Assembly: GCF_029581195.1 (NCBI RefSeq)
Contig: NZ_CP120737.1
Span: 3,573,001-3,637,000, forward strand
DNA from: Solwaraspora sp. WMMD791
GTDB taxonomy: Bacteria > Actinomycetota > Actinomycetes > Mycobacteriales > Micromonosporaceae
Length of the DNA: 64,000 nt
Direction: 5' to 3'
Below the pieces are notes generated by a model. That model had not been told where the DNA came from. It saw nothing but the letters and a program-made list of their open reading frames with translations, and did no database searches. The position numbers were made by a program, and so were the translations under genes. Every line of letters starts with the position of its first letter. Within the stretch, counting starts at the first letter, position 1. Positions 26,483 through 34,796 of this stretch are shown here, piece by piece.

Positions 26483-27098
26483 AGGCCGCTCGGGCAAGAG
26501 CCCGAACCCGTCGCCACAGCGTTGGCCGGTGGTCGCTCCGCCGATCGCGGTCGGCGTACTGCTGCTCGGCCTGCTGTTCAAGACGGCGACGACCACATAC
26601 GTCGTCACACACTTGCGCGCGGTAGATGACGGCGTGTCCCCGGAAGACGCCGCGAACCGGAACGGACTGGAAGATCTCGCCCTTGATGTCGTTGCCAGAC
26701 TTGAGTTGACCATGTCTGGCCTGGCCATTGCCGGGCTACTTTTGTCGATCACCGGTCTGGTCCGTGGCAGCGGGTGGGCACATGTCACGACCTGTGCTCT
26801 GGCCTCTCCGTTCGCGCTGTTCTGCGGCATACTGCTGGTCGACGGCAGAGGCTCCGCCGTGGCGGACATCGACGACTTGGGCCACGTCGCCCCCAGGTTC
26901 GAGATCGTACCGACCTGGGTCTCCGTCTGCGACACGCTCGGGCCACCGCTGCTCGTCGCCGGGGCGATCGCCGTCCTCGTCCTGCTGTTCCTGCCCCCGG
27001 TCTTCCGCCGTTTCTACCCGCGCCCTACCAACAGCCCGGCCCCCGGAGTCGAACTGCTCTCGGTTAACCGAAGTCCGCAAAGCCCAAGATCAATGTGA
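26448..27098 (+). CDS. Four-helix membrane protein, function unknown
   Basis: A 216-residue protein with about four membrane helices (VVAPPIAVGVLLLGLLF; LTMSGLAIAGLLLSITGLV; VTTCALASPFALFCGILLV; PLLVAGAIAVLVLLFLPPVF) and short loops. The start overlaps the upstream gene, suggesting coupling. The last 14 bases lie inside the 27085-27153 hairpin. No family is recognised. Confidence 0.6.
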   Translation: MNHASARTSPSEGRSGKSPNPSPQRWPVVAPPIAVGVLLLGLLFKTATTTYVVTHLRAVDDGVSPEDAANRNGLEDLALDVVARLELTMSGLAIAGLLLSITGLVRGSGWAHVTTCALASPFALFCGILLVDGRGSAVADIDDLGHVAPRFEIVPTWVSVCDTLGPPLLVAGAIAVLVLLFLPPVFRRFYPRPTNSPAPGVELLSVNRSPQSPRSM

Positions 27099-27153
27099 GC
27101 GGTATCGTTCTCAAATCCGCACCGTAGCAACGATGGCGCTCACATTGATCTTG
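27085..27153. repeat. Long hairpin between convergent genes
   Basis: 17-base arms CAAGATCAATGTGAGCG (27085-27101) and its exact complement (27137-27153), with a second inner 6-base arm ATCGTT/AACGAT (27104-27109, 27129-27134). It starts inside the membrane-protein gene and ends 22 bp before the end of the reductase gene. It may act as a bidirectional terminator. The length and perfect arms also fit a small non-autonomous mobile element. Confidence 0.7.
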
Positions 27154-27174
27154 TCGACCCTGCGGCCCGACCAG

Positions 27175-27924
27175 TCAGGCCGACGCCGGGAGCTGGAAGC
27201 CTGCCGGTTGGCGCTCGGTCGTGGCGGCCAGTTCGGCGACCGTGGCGGCCGGGGTGGGGATCAGCGGGGTGGTGGCCAGCCAGGAGTAGATTTCCGGCAG
27301 GCTCAAACCCGTTGGGACCGCCCCGGTGAAGGCCTCGAAGTACAGCGGAGTGTTGGGGCCGATGCGCCAGCTCTCGGCGAGGCCGCCGACATCGACGGTG
27401 TCGAAACCGAAGTCGTCGATCAGCTCGGTGACCTGCGCCTTGGCGGCGGGGTCATCGCCGGTGACGGGCAGAGCGGTGCGGTCCGGGGCACCGGCCGGGC
27501 GGGCCAGTTCGCGCAGCAGCCTGCCGTTGACGTCATGGAACGCCTTGACCACGGATGAGCCGGACAGGAACCGTTGCACGAGTTCGCTGGAGGTGAGTTC
27601 GTCGGCGTCGAGTTCCGGGTGCGCCCAACCCGTCACGGCCGGCGCGTAGTTCATGGTGTCGATCACCGTCCTGCCGGCGAGCGCCTCCCGTGGCAGTTGC
27701 TCGTAGTTGGCCAGCGGAATGGTCGCGACCACGAGGTCGCCCGCTTGTGCCGCCCCGGTCGGGGTGGCGGCGCGGGCGAGTGGGCCAAGCTCGGCGATCA
27801 GATCACCGAGGCTCTCCGGTCCGCGCGAATTGCTGATCACCACCTGCCAGCCGGCGCTGACCGCGCTGCGGGCGATGGCAGAGCCGATGTTGCCGCTGCC
27901 GATGATGCCCAGCGTTCCTGCCAT
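27175..27924 (-). CDS. NADPH-dependent F420 reductase-like oxidoreductase (COG2085)
   Basis: A 249-residue Rossmann-fold protein. LGIIGSGNIGSAIARSAVSAG is the N-terminal dinucleotide site, followed by VVISNSRGPESL, VVATIPLANYEQLPRE and a C-terminal helical domain. The family includes F420H2:NADP+ oxidoreductase and related flavin/F420-independent reductases; which cofactor is used here is not determined. The ATG at 27924 has GGAGGAG upstream. It is divergent from a MerR regulator with an operator-like palindrome between them. Confidence 0.83.
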   Translation of the reverse strand: MAGTLGIIGSGNIGSAIARSAVSAGWQVVISNSRGPESLGDLIAELGPLARAATPTGAAQAGDLVVATIPLANYEQLPREALAGRTVIDTMNYAPAVTGWAHPELDADELTSSELVQRFLSGSSVVKAFHDVNGRLLRELARPAGAPDRTALPVTGDDPAAKAQVTELIDDFGFDTVDVGGLAESWRIGPNTPLYFEAFTGAVPTGLSLPEIYSWLATTPLIPTPAATVAELAATTERQPAGFQLPASA

Positions 27925-27972
27925 GTGACGTACTCCTCCGCAAAGGGATGAAAGGTTGCCGTGGCTACGCTA

Positions 27973-27996
27973 GGAGCTGCCATTGATGTGAGGTCC
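27973..27996. promoter_or_regulatory. Imperfect palindrome, probable MerR operator
   Basis: 24 bases with 8 of 12 symmetric pairs matching (GGAgCTgcCAT...ATGtgAGgTCC), placed between the divergent reductase and MerR genes. MerR-family operators are dyads of this size between -35 and -10 elements. No clear -35/-10 pair could be fixed. Confidence 0.35.
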
Positions 27997-28003
27997 CGAT
28001 GAT

Positions 28004-28375
28004 GTGGTGGTGGTCATAGTGCGCATCGGGGAGCTGGCGGCCCGCACCGGTGCCAGCGTGCGGTCGCTGCGCTACTACGAGGAGCAGGGCCTGCTGACGG
28101 CCGAGCGGGACTCGGCGGGCCGCCGCCGCTACGCCGAAACGGCTGTCGCCCGGGTGGCGCTGATCCGGCGAGGGTTCTCGGCCAGCCTGTCCAGCCGGGT
28201 GATCGCCGACCTGCTCCCGCTGCTCGAGGCCGAATGCGTACCTCGGTCACGAGCCCTGCTGGACGCGGAGCGGGAGCGGCTGGAAGCGCAGATCGCCGCG
28301 ATGACCCGGGCCCGGGTACGCCTCGACGAAGTCATCGCCATCGCGACAGACCCCACCTGGAAATGCGACGCCTAG
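28004..28375 (+). CDS. MerR family transcriptional regulator
   Basis: A 123-residue regulator. The N-terminal winged helix begins RIGELAARTGASVRSLRYYEEQGLL and continues with an R-R-Y segment, followed by a dimerisation coiled coil (LLDAERERLEAQIAAMTRARVRLDEVI). There is no large effector domain. Several GTG codons (28004, 28007, 28010, 28019) could start it; 28019 gives the family-typical VRIGELA start. It is divergent from the COG2085 reductase, which it presumably controls. Confidence 0.87.
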   Translation: MVVVIVRIGELAARTGASVRSLRYYEEQGLLTAERDSAGRRRYAETAVARVALIRRGFSASLSSRVIADLLPLLEAECVPRSRALLDAERERLEAQIAAMTRARVRLDEVIAIATDPTWKCDA

Positions 28376-28519
28376 GCATCCTGGACTTGCCGCGGGCCAG
28401 GGCGCGGTAGGCGGGCCGCCGCCGGGACGATCGCCGCACGGACCAGCTGCCGGATCCCATTGACCTTGCCCTGGGCGGTGTGACTATGAGTCCCGTTGAC
28501 GACAACCTGCATGTGGTGT

Positions 28520-28536
28520 GGAATATGTTGCATGCC
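28520..28536. promoter_or_regulatory. Operator-like site before the GntR gene
   Basis: On the minus strand the site reads GGCATGCAACATATTCC. Fifteen of 17 positions (ATGCAACATATTCCACA) match the palindromic site at 30520-30536 in front of the hydrolase gene. It lies 23 bp upstream of the chosen GntR start, which fits autoregulation. Confidence 0.5.
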
Positions 28537-28558
28537 GGTGCCAGGACGCGTGGGGGTT

Positions 28559-29209
28559 ATGTCGCGGTCCCTGCTACGGGAGAACGCCTACCGGTGGATC
28601 CGGGACGCCATCGTCGACGGCACGTTGGCACCGGGCGAGCGGCTCAACGACGCGGAGCTGGCGGAATGGCTGGGAGTGAGCCGCACCCCGGTGCGCGAGG
28701 CCTTGACCCGCCTCGAGGAGATGGGCCTGGTCAAGACGAAGCCCGGCCGCTACACCATGGTGAGCCCGCTGGATGCCCACGCCGCGCGAGCGGCGCAGAC
28801 AGTCACCGCCGCGATGCACGAGCTCGCGGTCCGCGAAGCGGTGCCCCGGCTGTCCGCCGATGACATCGAGGCCATGCGGGCGGCCAACGGTCGTTTCGCG
28901 GCAGCCTTGCAGGCTGACGACGTCGACGCGGCCATCGCAGCAGATGACGAGTTTCACGGCGTTGCGGTGGTTGCCTCCGCCAATCCGGCACTTCGCACGG
29001 TTCTGGAGCAGTTCACGCCCGTACTCCGGCGACTCGAGCGGCTGCGTTTCTCCTCGCTGAGCGGCCGCAGCTCGGTGGCTCTGCACGAGCGCATCATCGC
29101 GCTGTGCGAGGCGCATGACGTCGAGGGTGCCGCCACGGCCGCCCGGGAAAACTGGATGAGCCTGGACGAGGCGTTCGAACTGGGAACGGCCGGCGATTCG
29201 CCTGCGTGA
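28559..29209 (+). CDS. GntR family regulator, FCD subgroup
   Basis: A 216-residue regulator with an N-terminal winged helix (LLRENAYRWIRDAIVDGTLAPGERLND, then LGVSRTPVREALTRLE) and an all-helical FCD effector domain. FCD proteins usually bind a carboxylic acid or related metabolite through a metal site. ATG 28559 was chosen because the HTH homology starts right after it; longer forms from 28496 or 28550 are open. It heads a cluster with a MerR/GyrI regulator, an NTF2-like protein and an alpha/beta hydrolase. Confidence 0.88.
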   Translation: MSRSLLRENAYRWIRDAIVDGTLAPGERLNDAELAEWLGVSRTPVREALTRLEEMGLVKTKPGRYTMVSPLDAHAARAAQTVTAAMHELAVREAVPRLSADDIEAMRAANGRFAAALQADDVDAAIAADDEFHGVAVVASANPALRTVLEQFTPVLRRLERLRFSSLSGRSSVALHERIIALCEAHDVEGAATAARENWMSLDEAFELGTAGDSPA

Positions 29210-29231
29210 CGACCCGTTGGAGACTGTGACG

Positions 29232-30053
29232 ATGCGTACGGGTCTGACCATCGGCGAGTTCGCCACCGTGACACACCTCAGCGTGCGGACCCTGCGGCGC
29301 TATCACGAGTCCGGGTTGCTGGCACCGGCGAAGGTGGACCCCGACACGAGCTACCGGTACTACCTGCCCGACCAGATCGCGACGGCGCAGGTCATCCATC
29401 GGCTCCGGGAGCTCGACGTGCCCTTGGCCGAGATCAAGTCGATCATCACGACCGACGACCCGCATCAGCGCGCCGATCTCATAGCGGGTCACCTGCACCG
29501 GCTCGAGGCCGAACTCGACCGTACGCGGGCAGCGGTGGTGTCGCTGCGCCAGTTGCTGCTGCCCGACGCTGCGGTGCTCGATGTCGAACTGCGTTCGGTC
29601 CCCGCCCGGACCGTGGTCGCCGTCAGCGCGGAGGTCCGGCTCGAGGACTCCCTCGACTGGTTCGACCGGGCGATGGACGACCTGGACGCAGCCTTTCCAC
29701 CGGACGAACGCTCCGGGCCGGCCGGCGGTCGGTACGCCAACGAGCTGTTCACCGGTGGGACCGGGGTCATGACCGTCTTCCGGCCGGTGCACCGCCCGCG
29801 TGGCGATGGCCGGATCAAGGTCGTCGACCTTCCGGCGGCCGATCTGGCCGTGGCCGTCCATGCGGGCCCGCACGACGACATCGATGTCACCTACGGTCGC
29901 CTGGGGAACTGGGTGGCTTCGCATGCGCTGGCCGTGGACGGGCCCGTTCACGAGACGTACCTGGCGGGTCCCCGCGATACCGGGGACGCTCGACGGTGGC
30001 GGACCGAGATCGGCTGGCCGGTCTTCCGGCTGACCCCCGGCAGCTCACAGTGA
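29232..30053 (+). CDS. MerR regulator with GyrI-like effector domain
   Basis: A 273-residue protein. The MerR winged helix (GLTIGEFATVTHLSVRTLRRYHESGLL, then SYRYY) is followed by a coiled coil and a C-terminal GyrI/AraC-effector-like domain (about 115-270, starting LRSVPARTVVAVSAEV, with GPHDDIDVTYGRLGNWV). This is a BmrR/TipA-type layout for sensing drugs or hydrophobic compounds. ATG 29232 lies 9 bp after GGAG; TTG 29217 and GTG 29226 are alternatives. It starts 22 bp after the GntR gene. Confidence 0.87.
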   Translation: MRTGLTIGEFATVTHLSVRTLRRYHESGLLAPAKVDPDTSYRYYLPDQIATAQVIHRLRELDVPLAEIKSIITTDDPHQRADLIAGHLHRLEAELDRTRAAVVSLRQLLLPDAAVLDVELRSVPARTVVAVSAEVRLEDSLDWFDRAMDDLDAAFPPDERSGPAGGRYANELFTGGTGVMTVFRPVHRPRGDGRIKVVDLPAADLAVAVHAGPHDDIDVTYGRLGNWVASHALAVDGPVHETYLAGPRDTGDARRWRTEIGWPVFRLTPGSSQ

Positions 30054-30123
30054 CGCAGCACCCGAACGGGTAGTGCGCCGACGTCCTTGACCCTCTCCCT
30101 GGGGGAGGCTCGATCGTTGGGCT

Positions 30124-30489
30124 ATGAACATGGAGCCGAACCGAGAGACCGCCGTCACCTGGGAAGAGTTGCCGACCGCCATCGCGGTGTACCTGCCCGC
30201 GCATCAAGCCCGGGACCCCGAGACCGCCATCGGAGCGTTCGCCGTGGACGCGGTGGTGACGGACGAAGGCCGCACCTACCGGGGCCTGGACGAAATCAGG
30301 ACATGGCTGGTAGATGGGGGCAGCGGGTACACGTACACCACGGATTTCGTCGGCGCCCACCGCGTCGGTGATGCCCAGTTCGACGTGGTGCAGCACCTGG
30401 AGGGCAACTTCCCGGGCGGATCAGCGGATCTGCACTACCGGTTCGACCTGGACGGCGCCTCCATCACCCGGCTCACCATCGAGCCATGA
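30124..30489 (+). CDS. NTF2/SnoaL-like protein
   Basis: A 121-residue protein with the cone-shaped alpha+beta NTF2/SnoaL pattern: AIAVYLPAHQARDPETAIGAF, then DEGRTYRGLDEIRTWL, then strands ending in ITRLTIE. Family members are small isomerases, hydrolases or binding proteins, often next to enzymes acting on aromatic or polyketide substrates. The ATG at 30124 is preceded by a GGGGGAGG-like stretch. Confidence 0.75.
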   Translation: MNMEPNRETAVTWEELPTAIAVYLPAHQARDPETAIGAFAVDAVVTDEGRTYRGLDEIRTWLVDGGSGYTYTTDFVGAHRVGDAQFDVVQHLEGNFPGGSADLHYRFDLDGASITRLTIEP

Positions 30490-30519
30490 CCGCGCAGCCA
30501 GCTTGCCGCATCGTGCTCC

Positions 30520-30536
30520 ATGCAATATATTGCACA
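30520..30536. promoter_or_regulatory. Palindromic operator before the alpha/beta hydrolase
   Basis: Contains the perfect palindrome TGCAATATATTGCA (30521-30534), 77 bp upstream of the hydrolase start. It is A/T-rich in a 72% G+C region and nearly matches the site upstream of the GntR gene at 28520, so the GntR regulator probably binds both. Confidence 0.55.
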
Positions 30537-30610
30537 TCAGAGGTAGCGACCGCGACCTCAGCGAGTACCCCGCCGGGCGACGCCTGCGCGGCGACGGAAG
30601 GACGAGCCAC

Positions 30611-31327
30611 ATGAGCGGCACCACCGGTGGTCAGGAGATCAAGAATGTCGTGCTCGTGCACGGCGCATTCGCTGACGGTTCGGGCTGGCGCGGCGTGTAC
30701 GACAGGCTGACGGCCCAGGGCTACCGGGTCACCATCGTGCAGAACCCGCTCACCTCGCTCGAGGACGACGTCGCGGCGACCCGGAGAGTGCTCGACCAGC
30801 AGAACGGCCCGACGATTCTCGTCGGGCACTCGTGGGGCGGCACCGTCATCACCGAGGCCGGGGTCCACCCGAACGTCGCCGGGCTGGTCTACGTGTCAGC
30901 GCTCGCGCCCGACGCGGGCGAAACCACCGCCCAGCAGTACGAAGGGTTCGCCCCGACGCCCGACTTCGTCATCGACGTCACCGAGGACGGATACGGCTTC
31001 CTCAACCCGGAGAAGTTCAAGGCCGGGTTCGCGGCGGACGCCAGCGACGCCGACGCTGCCTTCCTCCGCGACTCGCAGGTGCCTGTCAACATGGCGGCGT
31101 TCTCGACCCCGGTGAAGAACGCCGCCTGGCGCCACAGGCCGAGCTGGGCTGTCATCGCGACCGAGGACAAGGCGTTCGACCAGGCGATGCTGCAGCACAT
31201 GGCCAACCGGATCGGTGCCACGATCACCAACGTCCCGGCCAGTCACGCCCTGTACGCCACACAGCCAGGCGTCGTTACCGACGTGATCGTCACCGCCGCG
31301 CAGAACGCCGTCAGCGTCGCTCGCTGA
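30611..31327 (+). CDS. Alpha/beta hydrolase (esterase-like)
   Basis: A 238-residue hydrolase: VVLVHGAFADGSGWRGVYDRL (oxyanion region), the nucleophile Ser in the elbow VGHSWGG, an acid in VIATEDKAF, and a catalytic His in PASHALY. It resembles the EstC/salicylate-esterase-like group often induced by aromatic compounds. The ATG at 30611 has GGAAGGA upstream. Regulation by the upstream palindrome and the GntR protein is inferred. Confidence 0.86.
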   Translation: MSGTTGGQEIKNVVLVHGAFADGSGWRGVYDRLTAQGYRVTIVQNPLTSLEDDVAATRRVLDQQNGPTILVGHSWGGTVITEAGVHPNVAGLVYVSALAPDAGETTAQQYEGFAPTPDFVIDVTEDGYGFLNPEKFKAGFAADASDADAAFLRDSQVPVNMAAFSTPVKNAAWRHRPSWAVIATEDKAFDQAMLQHMANRIGATITNVPASHALYATQPGVVTDVIVTAAQNAVSVAR

Positions 31328-31376
31328 GACACGACCCGACGGCCGTCGCGGTCGGCCACCAGATTCCGCCCGTCGC

Positions 31377-31913
31377 TTACAGTTGCGACAGGAACTCCTC
31401 GATCGCCGTACCGACGTCGCCGAGTGCCTGGGCGTAGGCCCGCAGCGGACCGGGTGGCCGTAGGCCATGGTCGCCGCCGGTGATCGTGACGACCCGCTTG
31501 CCCGTCGCCGAAGCGACGTCCGGTAGCCAGCTGCTGTCGCGGGTCCCCCCGACGAGGAGCGCGGGTGCCGGGTTCCGGCCGATCGCCTCGGCGACGACCT
31601 CGATGTGCAGCAGCGGGGTCAGCCAGATCGCCGGAAGTTGCCGTTCAGCCGCGAGCACGGCGGCGTAGCTGCCGAGCGACTTCGCGACGACCACCGGTTG
31701 TGCGCCGGGTGCAGACATGGTCAGCCGGTGGATGGCCGCCGCCACGTGTGCCCGGACGAACGGTTCCGGCCCGATGTTCAGCAGCCCGTCCGGGACGTCC
31801 CACCGCACCGTCTCCACTGGCGTCTCGCGGTCGGCGAGCGCCTCGCGGGCAAGGTCGAGCAGGGGCGCCTGCGGGCCGTAGCCACGCCCGGGAACGATGA
31901 CGCCAGCGATCAT
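31377..31913 (-). CDS. Small alpha/beta hydrolase
   Basis: A 178-residue protein. The nucleophile elbow is AKSLGS (Ser about 80), an acidic residue is in VGGTRDSSW and a His in TGGDHGL, the usual triad order, with a short N-terminus IAGVIVPGRGYG. This short alpha/beta hydrolase type is common in actinomycetes with unknown substrate. It is divergent from the aldehyde dehydrogenase gene at 32176. Confidence 0.78.
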   Translation of the reverse strand: MIAGVIVPGRGYGPQAPLLDLAREALADRETPVETVRWDVPDGLLNIGPEPFVRAHVAAAIHRLTMSAPGAQPVVVAKSLGSYAAVLAAERQLPAIWLTPLLHIEVVAEAIGRNPAPALLVGGTRDSSWLPDVASATGKRVVTITGGDHGLRPPGPLRAYAQALGDVGTAIEEFLSQL

Positions 31914-32103
31914 CCGACGACAGTACCGACCCGGTACAGCGCCTCACGAGGTCGGACCGTCGACACGGTCGAACCCGGCGCAGCGTGACCAACCCGGCCA
32001 CACCGTCGGTCGCACTACGCGGTGCGCACGGAAACAGTCGCCGTACCCCTTGTCTGCCGCGATTTCGGTCGCAAGGATGGCTCGTAGCTGGCGGATACCT
32101 CAT

Positions 32104-32154
32104 CCTGACCTGATCCGATTCCTGACCTGATCCGATTCCTGACCTTGATCCGGG
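32104..32154 (+). repeat. Three 17-bp tandem repeats upstream of the aldehyde dehydrogenase
   Basis: CCTGACCTGATCCGATT occurs twice in perfect tandem (32104-32120, 32121-32137), followed by a third copy changed at several positions (32138-32154). It ends 21 bp before the start codon, so it forms part of the 5' leader or promoter. Confidence 0.8.
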
Positions 32155-32175
32155 CCGACGTGCGGGAGCCGAACG

Positions 32176-33612
32176 ATGACCGACAAGCAGACCCTGCGCA
32201 ACTTCGTCGACGGCGGGTACGTCGACCCGGTCGACGGCGGCTACCAGGACCTGGTCGACCCGTGCACCGGTGAGGTGTTCGCCCAGGCCCCGACCTCCGG
32301 CCCGGCCGACGTCGACCGGGCCATGTCGGCGGCGGCCACCGCGTTCGAAAGTTGGCGGGACACCACCCCGGCGCAGCGGCAGCTGGCGCTGCTCAAGCTC
32401 GCCGACGCGGTCGAGGCCCGCGCCGCCGACCTGGTCGACGCCGAGGTACGCAACACCGGCAAGCCCCGGCAGCTGACCGCCGACGAGGAGCTGCCGCCCT
32501 GCGTCGACGAGTTCCGCTTCTTCGCCGGTGCCGCCCGGGTGCTGGAGGGCAAATCCGCCGGCGAGTACCTGGCCGGGCACACCTCCTACGTACGCCGGGA
32601 GCCGATCGGGGTCTGCGCGCAGGTCACGCCCTGGAACTACCCGCTGATGATGGCGGTCTGGAAGATCGCCCCGGCGTTGGCCGCCGGCAACACGGTGGTG
32701 CTCAAGCCGTCCGACACCACGCCGCTGTCCACGCTGCTGCTGGCCGAGATCGCCGCCGAGTTCCTGCCGCCGGGAGTGTTCAACGTGGTCTGCGGCGACC
32801 GGGACACCGGCCGGGCACTCGTCGCGCACCCGACGCCGGACTTCGTGTCGATCACCGGGTCACCCCGGGCCGGCATGGAGGTGGCGGCGGCCGCCGCCTC
32901 CGATCTCAAGCGCACCCACCTGGAGCTGGGCGGCAAGGCCCCAGTGGTGATCTTCGACGACGCCGATGTCGCGGCGGCGGCCGAGGCGATCGCCGGCGCC
33001 GGCTACTTCAACGCCGGGCAGGACTGCACCGCCGCGACCCGGGTGCTGGCCGGGCCGGGCGTGTACGACGACTTCGTCGCGGCGCTCACCGAGCAGGCCC
33101 GGGGTACGAAGACCGGCCTGCCGGACGAGCCGGACGTGGCGTACGGACCGTTGAACAACGTCGACCAGCTCGGCCGGGTCACCGGCTTCGTCGACCGGCT
33201 GCCGGACCACGCGCAGCTGCACACCGGCGGCGTACGGGTCGGTGACCGGGGCTTCTTCTACGCCCCGACGGTGGTCTCCGGGGTGCGCCAGCCCGACGAG
33301 ATCATCCAGGACGAGGTCTTCGGCCCGGTGATCACCGTGCAGCGGTTCACCGACGAGGACGAGGCGGTCCGGTGGGCCAACGGCGTCCGGTACGGACTCT
33401 CCGCGTCAGTGTGGACCCGCGACCACGGGCGGGCGATGCGGATGACCCGCCGGCTCGACTTCGGCTGCGTCTGGGTCAACACCCACATCCCGTTCATCTC
33501 GGAGATGCCGCACGGCGGGTTCAAACATTCCGGGTACGGCAAGGACCTGTCGATGTACGGGCTGGAGGACTACACCCGGCTCAAGCACGTCATGCACGCC
33601 ATCGACAGCTGA
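32176..33612 (+). CDS. Aminobutyraldehyde dehydrogenase-like enzyme
   Basis: A 478-residue aldehyde dehydrogenase. Catalytic Cys284 is in GQDCTAATRV and general base Glu250 in LELGGKAP; TPWNYPLMMAVWKIAPA and SITGSPRAG bind the cofactor. The overall sequence resembles gamma-aminobutyraldehyde/betaine-aldehyde dehydrogenases, which convert 4-aminobutanal from putrescine to GABA. GGGAG lies 7 bp before ATG 32176. Proximity to potABCD, the aminotransferase and the FAD oxidase supports a polyamine role. Confidence 0.88.
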   Translation: MTDKQTLRNFVDGGYVDPVDGGYQDLVDPCTGEVFAQAPTSGPADVDRAMSAAATAFESWRDTTPAQRQLALLKLADAVEARAADLVDAEVRNTGKPRQLTADEELPPCVDEFRFFAGAARVLEGKSAGEYLAGHTSYVRREPIGVCAQVTPWNYPLMMAVWKIAPALAAGNTVVLKPSDTTPLSTLLLAEIAAEFLPPGVFNVVCGDRDTGRALVAHPTPDFVSITGSPRAGMEVAAAAASDLKRTHLELGGKAPVVIFDDADVAAAAEAIAGAGYFNAGQDCTAATRVLAGPGVYDDFVAALTEQARGTKTGLPDEPDVAYGPLNNVDQLGRVTGFVDRLPDHAQLHTGGVRVGDRGFFYAPTVVSGVRQPDEIIQDEVFGPVITVQRFTDEDEAVRWANGVRYGLSASVWTRDHGRAMRMTRRLDFGCVWVNTHIPFISEMPHGGFKHSGYGKDLSMYGLEDYTRLKHVMHAIDS

Positions 33613-33638
33613 GCTGCCGCTGGTCCAGCCGACCCGGC

Positions 33639-34508
33639 TCAGCCGGCAGCGGGTGCGGGCGTCCCGCCGGCCGGGTCCGGACCGGTGCCGCTGGCCGGCT
33701 CACCAGTCGCGGTGGCCGGCGCAGTCGCAGTGGCCGGCGCAGTCGCAGTGGCCGGCCTGGCGCCAGTGGCCGACTCGGTCGCAGCAGTGGCGCCCCACCG
33801 GGGCAGCCAGCCTTCGCCAACGGCGAGACACCGGACGACCAGCAGCACCAGCAGTGGGCCGCCGAGCACCGCCACGAGCAGGCTGACCAGGTCCGGCGAC
33901 ATCGTGTCCGCCGGCCGTACGCTGACCACACCGGCCGGATCGACCACCAGCTCGGCCGAATCGCCGACCTGGTAACGGTCGTCGCTGAGCAGGTCCGGCA
34001 CCAGGACGGCACCGCTGGTGTCCTGCCACTGGTAGTCGCAGTCGACCACGTCGCCGCGTTGCTGCGTACACTCCCGGGCGACCACCACCGCGGTGACCCG
34101 GTCCCCGGCGGCGGTGAGGTAGCCGATGCTGGCCAGGTCGGCGACGACCAGGCTGACCAGCGCCACCGCCAGGGTGATCAGCAGTCCTGGCCAGCTGCGG
34201 CGGACCCGGTAGGCGACCGCCATCGCCAGCAGTGCGCCTCCGGCCATCGCCACACCGAAGCCGATGATGCTGCCGACGTCGCCGAGGAACGCCCCGGCCG
34301 TACCGAGCAAGGCGAAGCCGGTGCCGACGGCCGCGACCCGCCATCCGACGCGGGCCGGCCACGGGTGCGGAGGCGGCCACCGCAGCAGGCCGCCGATCCG
34401 GCTCCACCCGCTGTTGCCCGCCAGCACCGTCCTGTCGCGTCGCTGCTGCTCGCCGAGATCCTCGATCACCACATCATCCTGACCGTCACCGATCCGACCC
34501 GCCGTCAT
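33639..34508 (-). CDS. Membrane protein with repeat-rich C-terminal tail
   Basis: A 289-residue protein with about four membrane helices in two pairs (VAAVGTGFALLGTAGAFLG and following; final VSLLVAVLGGPLLVLLVV) around an extracytoplasmic loop with a DUF3592-like pattern (VVARECTQQRGDVVDCDYQW). The C-terminal tail is Ala/Thr/Pro repeats (ATATAP units) from an 18-bp tandem repeat at about 33706-33757. ATG 34508 was chosen; an in-frame extension to 34634 would begin inside the 74-bp hairpin and lacks sensible sequence. Function unknown. Confidence 0.6.
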   Translation of the reverse strand: MTAGRIGDGQDDVVIEDLGEQQRRDRTVLAGNSGWSRIGGLLRWPPPHPWPARVGWRVAAVGTGFALLGTAGAFLGDVGSIIGFGVAMAGGALLAMAVAYRVRRSWPGLLITLAVALVSLVVADLASIGYLTAAGDRVTAVVVARECTQQRGDVVDCDYQWQDTSGAVLVPDLLSDDRYQVGDSAELVVDPAGVVSVRPADTMSPDLVSLLVAVLGGPLLVLLVVRCLAVGEGWLPRWGATAATESATGARPATATAPATATAPATATGEPASGTGPDPAGGTPAPAAG

Positions 34509-34615
34509 CCTGACAGCCGCGACGCGGATCCGGCTCAGCCACTCGGGCGAATCCCTAGCCAGTGGCCCCTCCCACCCCCTCCCCTCGCCCGCCCCGCCCC
34601 GCCACCTCCCCCCAA

Positions 34616-34689
34616 GATCGCGACGATCTTGCACTCATCGTGAATTTTTGTCCACTTTGTTCCACAATAAGTGCAAGATCGTCGCGATC
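34616..34689 (-). repeat. 74-bp hairpin repeat, copy A
   Basis: Arms of about 23 bases starting GATCGCGACGATCTTGCACT pair across an A/T-rich asymmetric centre. Read on the minus strand it aligns with copies B and C, including the internal GTGGAACAAAGTGGA. It lies upstream of the AbiEi-like gene, in inverted orientation to copy B on the other side. Confidence 0.88.
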
Positions 34690-34796
34690 ATGCACAGTGC
34701 GGGCGGGCAGGAAGGTTATCCACAGGGGCCGCGTTCATCCACAGCTCGGCTGACGGCACCAGCCCCGACGTAGGGCGTCGCAACAAGGTGCCAGGC

